The notes beneath the pieces were generated by a model. The model searched no databases. It had not been told where the DNA came from and was given only the letters and a program-made list of their open reading frames with translations. From positions 1 to 64,000 of the forward strand of contig JAENYT010000001.1 in NCBI GenBank assembly GCA_016841665.1: a stretch of 64,000 nucleotides of DNA, given 5' to 3'. Below are positions 16,424 through 25,897 of the stretch, piece after piece. A program made the position numbers and the translations under genes. Source of the DNA: Methanobacteriota archaeon. GTDB lineage: Archaea > Halobacteriota > Methanomicrobia > Methanomicrobiales > Methanomicrobiaceae. Each line of letters opens with the position of its first letter. The stretch's first letter is position 1.

Positions 16424-17125
16424 ATGAAGCGGTTCATTTTCAATCCGTTCACCGCCATCGCACTGATTTTCATCATTCTTCTGGTCCTGTTCCTCCTCCC
16501 CCTCCTTCTCTTCGGCCTTATCGGGGGAGCGCTGACCAACCTTGGATTTTCCTGGGGACAGGCCGTAGCCATCCTGCTGTTCATCGTCATCGGCAGTTTC
16601 ATTAATATCCCCATCACAAGGATTGAAAATCGGACCGTCGTGCTTGAGAGAGACTACACATTCTTCGGGTGGCTGTACCGGATCCCCGAGTACTCTCCCT
16701 CCACCGTCATTGCCGTCAACGTGGGAGGCGCCCTCATCCCCTCCCTCATTTCGGTCTACCTTCTCTACCGGGCGCTGCAGATGCCCGGCGGAGCATGGAT
16801 TGTGCTTTCCGCAGCTCTCGGCGTGGCACTCGTCGCCCTCGTCACCAACCGTGTATCACAGCCCGTCCGGGGGCTGGGCATCGCCACCCCGTTCTTCATC
16901 CCGCCGTTGTGCGCCCTTGCCTGCGGGCTGGTGCTCTCGTGGGGGACGCCCGTTGCAGCACCGATCATCGCCTATGTCAGCGGCACGCTGGGCACGCTCA
17001 TCGGCGCCGATATCCTCAACCTCCACCGGATCGGTGAGCTGGGAGCGCCGGTGGCGAGCATCGGCGGTGCCGGGACCTTCGACGGAGTGTTTCTCAGCGG
17101 TATCATTGCGGCATTTCTCGCATGA
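16424..17125 (+). CDS. DUF1614 integral membrane protein
   Basis: A 233-residue protein with about seven membrane helices, starting MKRFIFNPFTAIAL. Conserved-looking polar segments GSFINIPI, VNVGGALIPSLISVYLLYR and the C-terminal GADILNLHRIGELGAPVASIGGAGTFDGVFLSGI match what I recall of DUF1614, common in methanogens and some bacteria. Function is unknown; the invariant GGAGTFDG motif near the end of the chain suggests a ligand or ion site. It stands alone between flpA and tRNA-Gln. Confidence 0.85.
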   Translation: MKRFIFNPFTAIALIFIILLVLFLLPLLLFGLIGGALTNLGFSWGQAVAILLFIVIGSFINIPITRIENRTVVLERDYTFFGWLYRIPEYSPSTVIAVNVGGALIPSLISVYLLYRALQMPGGAWIVLSAALGVALVALVTNRVSQPVRGLGIATPFFIPPLCALACGLVLSWGTPVAAPIIAYVSGTLGTLIGADILNLHRIGELGAPVASIGGAGTFDGVFLSGIIAAFLA

Positions 17126-17332
17126 GTGTGGGGTATCACGGTCGGCGCGAACGGGATGATCAGGATCGAGAGGATATTGATAGGATATAGAAACGATACA
17201 GATAGGATACTGAGAGACTGCGGATAAGATAAATGATGGATGCCTTCGGATGCATGACACCGTTTCGTATTGAAGAAACAATCTTCCGAGGGGTGTAAGG
17301 AAAAATCTTTCAAAAGGAGTGTCAGAAAAATA

Positions 17333-17405
17333 TAGCCCGGAGCAGATTCGAACTGCTGTCGCGAGATCCAGAGTCTCACATGATTGACCGCTACACTACC
17401 GGGCT
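17333..17405 (-). tRNA. tRNA-Gln (CTG anticodon)
   Basis: A 73-base cloverleaf on the minus strand beginning with A (AGCCCGG), as archaeal tRNA-Gln does; anticodon loop CTCTGGA reads CTG; T arm GTTCGAATC; discriminator A; CCA not encoded. A TATA-like CTTTAATTAATG lies about 30 bases upstream (17432-17443). In archaea this tRNA is charged through Glu-tRNA-Gln amidation. Confidence 0.95.
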
Positions 17406-17816
17406 GTTGTGCCTCCTAACGTTGGAGCTTTTCATTAATTAAAGTGACGGACACCAGGTGAGCAGCGGCCCGAGGCCTGCCGCAGGAACATGGCACCGAT
17501 GAGCAGGTTCAAATCGTTCAAAGTACAACCAGATCTCAATAGTTTCCGCAGAAGCGGGGCAACTCTCGGCCCGTTGCACGTGCCTGCATCTGCGCGTGCG
17601 TCAGGCGTCTGACACCCGGCCGATGCGGAAAAAAGCGAAAATGCACGTGTACAGGGGTTCCCGGGTGGTGTTCGATCCTCTCCAAACGGGGTGCAATGGT
17701 GAACGATTACAGGTGAAATGGCCTGCAGGACCTGTATTTGAACCAGGTTCGAGGGTGTTGCGTATTCGATCGACAAATACCAAATACCTCGCAGTAATGG
17801 GCGTTTTTCTGTTAAC
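17406..17816. other. Gene-poor stretch between tRNA-Gln and the S-layer promoter
   Basis: About 410 bases without a convincing gene. An open frame at 17596-17979 runs through the S-layer promoter and leader and has no coding character, so I do not accept it. The left end holds the tRNA-Gln promoter. The segment 17720-17770 has GGTTCGAGG-like bases that recall a T arm but no cloverleaf can be built. Confidence 0.5.
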
Positions 17817-17980
17817 CTTTATATATGACAACCTCCGTTCAACCACAAAGGATATATTAAGTGTTCCACAAATAGTGGAGTATATTCCGTTATTCGGAGT
17901 ATGGAGCGTGGTGAACCCGTTTTCGGCAGATGTCGAATATGACGGGTTTGCCTGTGCCTTAGCAATGAAAGGAGGTTAGT
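17817..17980 (+). promoter_or_regulatory. S-layer promoter and long structured 5' leader
   Basis: Two TATA-like elements (CTTTATATATGA at 17817-17828 and GATATATTAAG at 17851-17861) precede a leader of roughly 100-130 bases. It can form three consecutive stem-loops: TTCCAC/GTGGAG (17865-17880), ATTCCG/CGGAGT (17884-17900) and AACCCGT/ACGGGTT (17914-17948). A strong ribosome binding site AAAGGAGG follows, at 17968-17975, five bases before the ATG. Long structured leaders of this kind are known to stabilise very abundant mRNAs; that role here is inferred. Confidence 0.7.
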
Positions 17981-20398
17981 ATGAAGAGTATCACAAAAGT
18001 AATGGTCGTGACCGTTGCTCTGCTCCTGGCGGCAGCACTGTTTGTTGCCCCTGCAGCAGCAAGGACCGGATCGATCTCTACGATCAGTGACGGCGACACG
18101 ATCTTCGTTTACGAAGAAGGACTCAACCTGGCTGGGTTCGGTACTGTCACATCACTCAACAAGTATTCTGATGATGATCCTACGAAGGCTCTGCTGAACC
18201 AGATTGCCGTCACCACTCCGGGTGACTTCGACCTGCTCGCATCCGCTGTCGGCGGCGAGTACGGTGTCTATTACCCGGATGTCGGCGCAGCACTTACCAC
18301 AGCGAGTCCCAACGTCGTCATCAGGGAACCCACCGTTGACCTCGATGTTGTGCTCAACGAATCCCGTTCCGATTCCCTCGACGGCAAGACCGTGAGCAAG
18401 TCCACCGTGATTGCCTTCGAGATCGAATCGCCCTACGTGGGAGCATACTACAACGTTGGCGGCACTTCCGGCTATGCAACGGTCAACGTAGAGCTGACCA
18501 CCCCCGGCGGCGGTAAGATCACCCAGCTCAGCGGTCAGTCCCTTGCGGGCATCGCGCTCGATGGAACCCGTGTCTACGCTGAGGGTATTGCACTGACCGG
18601 TGCGTCGGCAGGCACCTACACCGCCCAGGCAAAGTGGGCCACCCCGACCGGATTCGCGAACTACGCCACCGACTCCAACACGGTGACCTTCAGCGTGTCC
18701 AGCAAGCTGCTCTCCATCGAGTCCAACAAGGACACCGTGGTGCGCAACAACGACTTCGTGGTGACCGTCTCCGGTGAGAGCAAGATCGGCTACCTGCTCT
18801 ACATCAAGGACGCATCCATCGGAGCTGCTGCATACCCCTCGCTCCTTGAGGGACAGACCGGTGTGCTTATCTATGACAATGCGACCACCGCTGCAGCTGC
18901 ATTCTCCACCATCTGGGACGATGTTGACACCGAGATCGACACCGACGACATGGACGAGGCAAACATCGTCGCAAAGATTACGACGAACGCAGCGGGCACT
19001 CGCTCTGCTGAATTCGCAACCACCGAGGACACCAACGCCAAGACCTACACCATCAAGGTCGTAGACCCCACGGACGCAACCAACTACGACACTGTCAAGG
19101 TAAAGGTCGAGAAGGGTGACGTGACTGTCACCGCATCCGGCGACCAGTCCTACTTCCTCGGCGAAGAAGTGACCTTCTCCGGTACCAACACCGACTCCGA
19201 GACCGTTTACCTGTTCATCACCGGTCCGAACCTGCCTTCCTCTGGTGGCGACCTTGAGTCCCCGAGGACCGCTGGCAACCAGGAAGTCGATGTCGAGACC
19301 GACGACACATGGGAGTACAAGTGGGATACCTCTGAACTTGCCCTTGACGCAGGTACCTACACCATCTACGCGGTGAGCGGACCCGCAACCAAGGACAATG
19401 TCAGCGACTACAAGTACCAGACCGTATCCATCGTTGTCAAGAAGCCCTTCATAAGCGCATCTGTCTCTGCATCCACCGTTGCCAAGGGCGACAGCCTCTT
19501 CATCACCGGTACCGCAGAGGGCAACCCGTCTCAGGGTGTAGCAATCTGGGTGCTCGGCAAGAACTACTATGTCCGCGACACCGAGAGCGTTGAGGACGAC
19601 GGTTCCTTCTCGTACGAGTTCGAGACCACCGACGCCCTTGCAAGCGGCCAGTACTTCGTGGTCGTGCAGCACCCGATGTACAACGGGCAGTTCGACGTTG
19701 TCGAAGCAGAAGCAGGTGATACTGTTGGAACCGCAACCGTTGGAACCGGCGAGACCTGGGTAGTCGGCGCATCCGACAACTACTTCATCGCTGAAGGAAG
19801 CGGCGCACTCCAGGGCTCCGACGCTGCTGAGGCACTCGTCCAGCTCATCAACTCGCCCAACATCGACGATACCTACACCAAGCTCTCCTTCCTCGTGGAG
19901 GAAGCCTGGATCCAGATCGACGAGATCGGCGACAAGTACGTTGGTGACACCTTCACCATCACCGGTACGACCAACCTTGCAGCTGACGACGAGCTCCTTG
20001 TTGAGGTCGTGTCTTCCTCCTTCCAGCCCACTGAAAAGACCCAGAGCGGTGAATTCAGCGGCGCTTCCGGTACTATCTCCATTACCAAGGGAGACACCTA
20101 CAACGAGTGGGCATTCGATGTCGACGCCTCGACCTTCAAGCCTGACGAGTACATCGTCAAGGTAGAGTCTGTCGAGTCCGACACCACCGCCACTGCAACC
20201 TTCAACGTGCTTGCTGGTGCTCCTCCGACCGAAGCTCCGACCGAGGGCCCGACCGAAGCTCCGACCGGCGCTCCGACCGAGGCACCCACTGAGGCACCGA
20301 CCACCGCACCCGAGCCCACCCCCGCACCCGGATTTGGTGCGCTGATTGCGCTCGCTGGCCTTGGTGCTGTTGCGGTCCTGGTCCTCAGGAAGCACTAA
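17981..20398 (+). CDS. S-layer glycoprotein, DUF3821/PGF-CTERM type
   Basis: The 805-residue protein has a signal peptide (cleavage probably after APAAA, residue 27), then a DUF3821-like domain beginning GDTIFVYEEGLNL, the hallmark of Methanomicrobiales S-layer proteins. Repeated Ig-like beta domains follow (for example GDVTVTASGDQSYFLGEEVTFSGTN type segments), then a Thr/Pro/Glu linker at about residues 749-778 that is a likely O-glycosylation region, and finally the PGF-CTERM sorting signal: PGFG, a hydrophobic helix and the basic end RKH. Archaeosortase would cleave it and attach a lipid. The codon use is strongly biased toward a few codons, as expected of one of the most abundant proteins in the cell. 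Confidence 0.93.
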   Translation: MKSITKVMVVTVALLLAAALFVAPAAARTGSISTISDGDTIFVYEEGLNLAGFGTVTSLNKYSDDDPTKALLNQIAVTTPGDFDLLASAVGGEYGVYYPDVGAALTTASPNVVIREPTVDLDVVLNESRSDSLDGKTVSKSTVIAFEIESPYVGAYYNVGGTSGYATVNVELTTPGGGKITQLSGQSLAGIALDGTRVYAEGIALTGASAGTYTAQAKWATPTGFANYATDSNTVTFSVSSKLLSIESNKDTVVRNNDFVVTVSGESKIGYLLYIKDASIGAAAYPSLLEGQTGVLIYDNATTAAAAFSTIWDDVDTEIDTDDMDEANIVAKITTNAAGTRSAEFATTEDTNAKTYTIKVVDPTDATNYDTVKVKVEKGDVTVTASGDQSYFLGEEVTFSGTNTDSETVYLFITGPNLPSSGGDLESPRTAGNQEVDVETDDTWEYKWDTSELALDAGTYTIYAVSGPATKDNVSDYKYQTVSIVVKKPFISASVSASTVAKGDSLFITGTAEGNPSQGVAIWVLGKNYYVRDTESVEDDGSFSYEFETTDALASGQYFVVVQHPMYNGQFDVVEAEAGDTVGTATVGTGETWVVGASDNYFIAEGSGALQGSDAAEALVQLINSPNIDDTYTKLSFLVEEAWIQIDEIGDKYVGDTFTITGTTNLAADDELLVEVVSSSFQPTEKTQSGEFSGASGTISITKGDTYNEWAFDVDASTFKPDEYIVKVESVESDTTATATFNVLAGAPPTEAPTEGPTEAPTGAPTEAPTEAPTTAPEPTPAPGFGALIALAGLGAVAVLVLRKH
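20227..20313 (+). repeat. Degenerate 12-base tandem repeat coding for the TEAP linker
   Basis: About seven imperfect copies of a unit like CCGACCGAAGCT encode repeated Thr-Glu-(Ala/Gly)-Pro in the linker between the S-layer body and the PGF-CTERM anchor. Such a repeat can change length by slippage, altering the distance between the S-layer and the membrane. Confidence 0.8.
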
Positions 20399-20405
20399 AA
20401 CCAAA

Positions 20406-20413
20406 TTTTTTTT
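20406..20413 (+). terminator. T-run terminator after the S-layer gene
   Basis: Eight consecutive T begin eight bases after the S-layer stop codon, followed by further T-rich sequence (TTCCTTCAATTGTTC). Archaeal RNA polymerase terminates at such T-runs without needing a hairpin. Confidence 0.65.
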
Positions 20414-20592
20414 CGATTCCTTCAATTGTTCAATTCTGCTCTTCTGTTTGTCTTTTTGCCAGCCCCTACCGCACACTAGCCGCAGGGTTGCGGTAGTCGA
20501 ATGATCCGAAAAATTCCCCAAAACCGCCATTCGATTCCCTTATCTACCTGCACTGCGACATTCAGGTGAATACAAGGGAGCGTTTTCTTTCC

Positions 20593-22116
20593 ATGAAATT
20601 CAACGCCAAAATACGCGATATCTCGAGCCGCGGGGTGATCCTCAACCGCGAAGACGCACGCACACTCGGAGTTCTTGACGGCGACCGCGTGCAGGTCATC
20701 AATGAGGTCAATGGTTCGGCGGCCCCTGCATTCGTGGAGACCACCTCCACCCTCATTGAACGGGGGGCGATCGGCATATTCCGGCTCACCAATGAACGGC
20801 TCTGCGTACTTGACGGTGCCGCGGTCGAGGTGCGCCCGGCACTGCCCCCCAAATCGATCGGCCATATCAGGAAGAAGATGGACGGGCATAAACTCGGCAA
20901 GGATGAGATGCTCGAGATCATGCAGGACGTGGTGAACGACACCATCTCTTCGAACGAGCTCACCGCGTTCGTCACGGCATCGTATATCCACGAGCTGGAC
21001 ATGGAGGAGGTGGAGCACCTTACTCGGGCGATGGTGGACACCGGCGACCGCCTGCAGTTTTCCGGCCATCCGATCGTGGACAAGCATTCCATCGGAGGGG
21101 TGCCCGGCAACAAGATCTCCATGCTGGTCGTTCCTATCATCGCGGCGAGCGGTCTGAAAATCCCGAAAACAAGTTCCCGCGCCATCACCGGCGCCGGGGG
21201 TACCGCCGATCTCATGGAGGTGCTCGCACCGGTGGCATTTTCCGCCTCAGAGGTGCAGCAGATGACCGAAAAGGTGGGGGGTACCATCGTCTGGGGCGGG
21301 GCCACGAATATCGCCCCTGCCGATGATCGGATCATCCTCGTGGAGTACCCCTTCAAGATCGACGCCCGGGGCCAGATGCTCGCCAGCGTCATGGCCAAGA
21401 AATTCGCCGTCGGTGCCGACCTCGTGGTCATCGACATCCCGGTGGGGGAGAACACCAAGGTGCACGACATCCAGGACGGCAGGAAACTCGCCCGTGATTT
21501 CATCGAACTCGGCGAACGGCTGGGCATGCGCGTGGAGTGCGCCCTGACCTACGGGGAATCTCCGGTCGGCCGCACCATCGGCCCGGTGCTGGAGGTACAG
21601 GAGGCACTCACCGTGCTGGAAGGGGCAAATGAGCCAAATTCGCTCGTCCAGAAGAGCACATCGCTTGCAGGAATAGCCCTCGAGATGGCGGGCAAAGCCG
21701 CCCGCGGCGCCGGGCAGGAGGTGGCACAGGATCTGCTGAGCAGCGGAAAAGCCCTCGCCAAAATGAAGGAGATCATCGCCATACAGGGGGGCGATCCCGA
21801 GGTCAAAGCAGAAGATCTGGTCCCGGGCGACCACAGTTTCGAGGTGCACGCCCCGGATTCCGGCTATATCGTCGGCCTCAACAACCGATCGCTCATCTCG
21901 CTGGCCCGGACCGCCGGAGCCCCCCACGACCGCAGGGCCGGGATACGCCTGCACAAAAAGAAGGGCATGCGGGTGCAAAAGGGGGAGCCGATCTTCACCA
22001 TCTACGCGGAGAAGGGGTGGCGTCTCCAGAGGGCCCTCGAGGAGGGCAGGCGGCTCATGCCGGTGGTCGTCGAAGGGATGCTGCTCGACCGCATCCCCTC
22101 CGAGCACTGGGCGTGA
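20593..22116 (+). CDS. deoA: AMP phosphorylase
   Basis: The enzyme phosphorolyses AMP (and CMP/UMP) to the free base and ribose-1,5-bisphosphate, which archaea pass through R15P isomerase to form III RubisCO. The 507-residue protein has the extra N-terminal domain (first 85 or so residues) that distinguishes archaeal AMP phosphorylases from bacterial thymidine phosphorylase, then [19 protein letters not shown] and [22 protein letters not shown], the phosphate-binding and substrate motifs. The ATG at 20593 ([10 protein letters not shown]) matches family starts; a GTG at 20566 would add nine unrelated residues. No RubisCO or isomerase gene is in the window. Confidence 0.93.
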   Translation: MKFNAKIRDISSRGVILNREDARTLGVLDGDRVQVINEVNGSAAPAFVETTSTLIERGAIGIFRLTNERLCVLDGAAVEVRPALPPKSIGHIRKKMDGHKLGKDEMLEIMQDVVNDTISSNELTAFVTASYIHELDMEEVEHLTRAMVDTGDRLQFSGHPIVDKHSIGGVPGNKISMLVVPIIAASGLKIPKTSSRAITGAGGTADLMEVLAPVAFSASEVQQMTEKVGGTIVWGGATNIAPADDRIILVEYPFKIDARGQMLASVMAKKFAVGADLVVIDIPVGENTKVHDIQDGRKLARDFIELGERLGMRVECALTYGESPVGRTIGPVLEVQEALTVLEGANEPNSLVQKSTSLAGIALEMAGKAARGAGQEVAQDLLSSGKALAKMKEIIAIQGGDPEVKAEDLVPGDHSFEVHAPDSGYIVGLNNRSLISLARTAGAPHDRRAGIRLHKKKGMRVQKGEPIFTIYAEKGWRLQRALEEGRRLMPVVVEGMLLDRIPSEHWA

Positions 22117-22409
22117 CGGGGGTCCGGGTGTATTATTTTGACATGCGCAGGCGATTGATTACCGACGCTTCCAGCCGGAGCATATCACCGGCCATTCGAT
22201 CCTGGTGGCCCACAGATACCGGGGTTCGTTGCAGTATGGAGGGTTTTGAAAGGAGCAAATATTTACTCTCGGGAAATATTCTTTTGATTTTTATCGTTTT
22301 TGCAGAGATTTGTTTCCATTTGGCTGAATGGCTCACATTATTTATATAGTATCGAATGCTACCACCTCATTAATTATCAAACGTGATAATCATCCGGGGT
22401 AAGGTTTAT

Positions 22410-25400
22410 ATGAAAACTATACATGGTATCCTGATACTGCTGGTATTGGGGATACTCGTTCCTGGTTCTGCGGCACTTGATCTAGACGAGATCATTATTA
22501 CCACCAATCATGGATGGATTACTGCCGGGACTGGAACGGGTATCGATGAAACAGCGACTATAACTGTGGTGATAAACAACGAATCTTTCACTAACGGTTC
22601 TGTCACGGTTGATGAGGTGTCGTTTTCCTGCACGAACGAGTTCCTCTATGACGAAGAGGGTAGCAAAATCGGTGATTTATCTCCTTCGATAGACACAACA
22701 AGCCCGTATCAGGCGAGCTTTCACACAAAAAAGAGCGGTAATGCCACCATCAATGTGATTGTGAAATATACCGAGGTGGAAGATGGGCCTGTGCTGCAAA
22801 TGAGCAACAACACCGTACAGAGGGTTGACCACGCACTCCCGTATGCATTTGAGTATCTTGACTATGATACCGAAATCACCGTCAATACGGACACAAACAT
22901 CACGCTCCAGATGACCGATAAGTATGAGAATGTCATCGACAGTCGGAAAGAGGAATCGGTTGGGGGAGACGCGGAAGGTGTCAGATTCCTGTGTTCCAAA
23001 GACACGGATGCTGGGTTCTGGAACGGGGTGAACTATTCAACAAAAGATCTCATAAAACGTGTTGATTCTGAAGGAAATCTCTCTGCCACGTTTAAGGCAT
23101 CGACATTGGCCGGAGAAAATAATGTTGATTTAATCTGTGTTACCGCAGTTCCCGAGATGCTCATCTCGATTTATGGCGTTGGAGAGTCGATGCCGGCGAG
23201 CATGACAACATCGGTGGACCCCTCAACATTGAGTGTGCCCGGGAACGGAGTGGACGATTTTACTATTATTTATGAACTGGTCGACCGGTTTGATAATCCT
23301 TCACCGAATTCTCCGATCTTTATCCATACATCCATCGCCGGGGAGGAAATGACTGTCCTAACCAACGAGTACGGATATGCGGTTCTCACCTACGGCCCGA
23401 AAACGTCCATCGGGCGCGTGTTGGTTTCAGCTGAGACCGAGAATTCATCGGTAAAGGATGATATTGAACTGCGGTTCACCAGCTCGGACGGCACATGGTT
23501 CGAAGCCTACGCCAATCCATCAGACCTTGCCAGCTACGAGGTAAAGCCATTCTCCAATGGTACGATTTTTGCGCAGGTGACCGATGATCTCGGGCGCGGT
23601 GTCGAGAATCAACTAATCTCTTTCGAGATTAACGCATCCTCGATTAAGAACAACACTCGCATTGAGGAGTATCCGAAGATCTATGATCCGATGACAGGTT
23701 CATGGGGGAATTCCACTACGAGTATCATCACCGATGAGGATGGATACGCAACGGTCCATTTTAAGGCCGGTGAGTTCCCCGATAAAACATCTCCATATTT
23801 CAACCCCTATTCCAGAGGCAACTGTACGGTGACGGTAACCTGGGATAGGACGAGTTTGCCCGATGAAACCAGAGAGACGCAGATGATCACATGGAGAAAT
23901 TATCCGTATCTCCGTGCGGAAACAGAAGTCTCCAGCGCAAATATCCGCCCCGGCGATACATTTGACGTGACCATCCGCCTGATAGGCGACGGGTTCGAAC
24001 TCACCGAGCATTTGCCGGTGGATGTGGTCCTTCTTCTCGATCGGGGCGAGGATATGCTGCTTTCAGAGAACGGTCAGGATCGTATGGAGATCGCTCGGGA
24101 GGCTGCAGAATACCTCCTTGAAGGTGGTGATTATACTGGACTTACACCTGGATACGATCATGTGGCATATATTCCCTACGGGGACAGAACAGATGATCCT
24201 CCTTTTACTAATAATACCGCCAATATCTTGAGGACGGCGGATGGAGGCCCTCTGGATACCACGTATCAATGGTCGAAGGATGTGGGGAAGGATGGAAATG
24301 GCAATGACGATGCGGAATATATTGACACCTATTGGGGTAATGGTAATAACACCAAATATCTGGACTATGCTGAAGTGAGACTTCCTTACAATCCTTTAAT
24401 CGGAAGTTGGGCGGATTATCATAACGAACTCTGGAAAACCGTTCCGCTGAAAAAGGATAAAACCGGACAGGCAAGCGCACCGCTCAGGAAGGGACTGTAT
24501 GAGGCTATCAAGTATATGGGTGCAAATACAGATCATTCTGATCCGGAACGAGTGAAAGTGATCGTGCTCCTGATGCAGAATAATTACCGCTATTTCGGGG
24601 ATCCGTTTGCTGAAGGTGGTGTGATGACCGTTGCTAACGACAGCAATACGCTTCCGAAAGGAGGGAGTGAATATTATCCGTTTGGTCTCAATCCAGCACA
24701 CGAGAATATGGTAACCTATGCAATCGCTAACGACATCACCATCTATGCGATATATTACCCCGCAGGCGGGTCGCAATCTGATGAGGAGGTACCCCGCAGG
24801 CTTGCAGAAGAGACAGGAGGTGAATACTACTTTGCGGCGGATAAAGATGCCCTCATTGATGCTTTTAACGACATCAGGGAGAAAATTATGATAGAGGCGG
24901 GTGTGAACACCGAGATGGATATCAAACTCATCAATAACGTGGAGGCACTCAACTGGACTGCAGATCAGATTCTTACCTATGTCCCGTATAATCCTAATTC
25001 TACCAGTATCGACTGGTATAACTGGACATCTGATCCCTACAATTCGGAACTCGGACTACAGCATGAAGGGTATCCCAAATGGGAGAACCGCACATCGGAC
25101 TGGCTCGATGACAAAAACTTCTACTACGAGGTGGGCAACATCACTATCAAGGAGACATGGGTGACGACGTTTACCATGCGGGTGAACGCCTCGATCTCTG
25201 AGACGCTGAACTTCAGTCTCTTCGATGACGATTCGAACATCAGGTTTTCCAACCCGGAGGGGGATATCCTGCTTTCACTCCCCACTCAGCATCTAACCGT
25301 GTCGCCGAACCTCACGGCAGATGTCACGGCAGCGGCAATTCTTGAACTCTCGAACCTTCGGGAAATTGTGCAGACACCTGAATACCGTGAATTTGCGTGG

Positions 25401-25658
25401 GATCTCAACTATACCGGCGAAGGCTATCTCGTCGAGAGGATCGAGTATCGCCCCGAAGACGGTGGGTACATTCTTGCCGGCTGGAACACGGTGCCGTGTT
25501 CGACCACATCCGATTCGATCAAAATCATGACCGAGAATCTCCCCCGCATGGATTATTACCTGCGGGTCACCGTGAACTCCGACGATGCAGGAGTGAGGAA
25601 AGCGATTCTGTTGTTTAGCCTTGCCGAGCCGGAGAAACCCTATATTAAGATAGAATAA
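22410..25658 (+). CDS. Large secreted protein with Ig-like repeats and a VWA-like domain
   Basis: The 1082-residue protein has a signal peptide (to about SAALDL, residue 22). At least three invasin/Big_1-like Ig segments follow, recognisable by QMTDKYENVIDSR, YELVDRFDNPSPNSP and QVTDDLGRGVENQ. From about residue 535 to 800 lies a von Willebrand A-like domain (VDVVLLLDRGEDML), whose metal-ion site is DRGED instead of DXSXS. A beta-rich tail ends without PGF-CTERM or a membrane helix, so retention must rely on binding to other surface components. Numerous N-glycosylation sequons are present. Base composition is visibly more AT-rich than its neighbours, and rare codons such as ATA and AGA are more frequent, compatible with horizontal origin. 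Confidence 0.82.
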   Translation: MKTIHGILILLVLGILVPGSAALDLDEIIITTNHGWITAGTGTGIDETATITVVINNESFTNGSVTVDEVSFSCTNEFLYDEEGSKIGDLSPSIDTTSPYQASFHTKKSGNATINVIVKYTEVEDGPVLQMSNNTVQRVDHALPYAFEYLDYDTEITVNTDTNITLQMTDKYENVIDSRKEESVGGDAEGVRFLCSKDTDAGFWNGVNYSTKDLIKRVDSEGNLSATFKASTLAGENNVDLICVTAVPEMLISIYGVGESMPASMTTSVDPSTLSVPGNGVDDFTIIYELVDRFDNPSPNSPIFIHTSIAGEEMTVLTNEYGYAVLTYGPKTSIGRVLVSAETENSSVKDDIELRFTSSDGTWFEAYANPSDLASYEVKPFSNGTIFAQVTDDLGRGVENQLISFEINASSIKNNTRIEEYPKIYDPMTGSWGNSTTSIITDEDGYATVHFKAGEFPDKTSPYFNPYSRGNCTVTVTWDRTSLPDETRETQMITWRNYPYLRAETEVSSANIRPGDTFDVTIRLIGDGFELTEHLPVDVVLLLDRGEDMLLSENGQDRMEIAREAAEYLLEGGDYTGLTPGYDHVAYIPYGDRTDDPPFTNNTANILRTADGGPLDTTYQWSKDVGKDGNGNDDAEYIDTYWGNGNNTKYLDYAEVRLPYNPLIGSWADYHNELWKTVPLKKDKTGQASAPLRKGLYEAIKYMGANTDHSDPERVKVIVLLMQNNYRYFGDPFAEGGVMTVANDSNTLPKGGSEYYPFGLNPAHENMVTYAIANDITIYAIYYPAGGSQSDEEVPRRLAEETGGEYYFAADKDALIDAFNDIREKIMIEAGVNTEMDIKLINNVEALNWTADQILTYVPYNPNSTSIDWYNWTSDPYNSELGLQHEGYPKWENRTSDWLDDKNFYYEVGNITIKETWVTTFTMRVNASISETLNFSLFDDDSNIRFSNPEGDILLSLPTQHLTVSPNLTADVTAAAILELSNLREIVQTPEYREFAWDLNYTGEGYLVERIEYRPEDGGYILAGWNTVPCSTTSDSIKIMTENLPRMDYYLRVTVNSDDAGVRKAILLFSLAEPEKPYIKIE

Positions 25659-25769
25659 TTTTCATCTTTTTTGAAGAATCACTAGCGCAGCAATCGCTGT
25701 ATACAATCAATGAGCTCAGCAATTGTAGCAAAATATCGACGAGCTCAACAATCTGTGCACAAAACCGGA

Positions 25770-25841
25770 CGGACCCAGCGGGAATCGAACCCGCGTCCTT
25801 GGGTCCGAAGCCCAAGAGGATATCCTCTACCCCATGGATCC
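25770..25841 (-). tRNA. tRNA-Arg (TCG anticodon)
   Basis: A 72-base cloverleaf on the minus strand: acceptor GGATCCA with TGGGTCC (one G-T pair), anticodon loop CTTCGGA reading TCG, T arm GGTTCGATTCC, discriminator G and no encoded CCA. Its promoter appears to share an AT-rich element with the divergent dcd gene. Confidence 0.95.
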
Positions 25842-25860
25842 ACCACACATTTCGCATCAT

Positions 25861-25873
25861 AAGATATTAAGCA
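25861..25873. promoter_or_regulatory. Shared, nearly symmetric TATA element for tRNA-Arg and dcd
   Basis: The sequence AAGATATTAAG lies about 25 bases upstream of the tRNA-Arg 5' end on one side and about 30 bases upstream of the dcd ATG on the other. It reads as a plausible TATA box in both directions (AAGATATTAAG and CTTAATATCTT), and no other TATA-like sequence lies in the 56 bases between the genes. dcd would then be leaderless or nearly so, which fits its lack of a ribosome binding site. Confidence 0.55.
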
Positions 25874-25897
25874 TTTTCCTGCCCTGTATTATACAGG

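Noticed and set aside
17720-17770. A possible tRNA fragment near GGTTCGAGG
   Set aside because: No acceptor or anticodon stem can be paired around it.
17596-17979. A 127-residue frame ending just before the S-layer ATG
   Set aside because: It runs through the promoter, three stem-loops and the ribosome binding site of the S-layer gene and lacks coding character.
18152-20530. A 792-residue open frame antisense to the S-layer gene
   Set aside because: Its length follows from the strongly biased codon use of the S-layer gene on the other strand; the translation is Val/Gly/Asp-rich with no domain, signal or ribosome binding site.
23985-24010. GGTTCGAAC-like bases inside the VWA-protein gene as a tRNA T arm
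   Set aside because: It is within coding sequence and lacks the rest of a cloverleaf.
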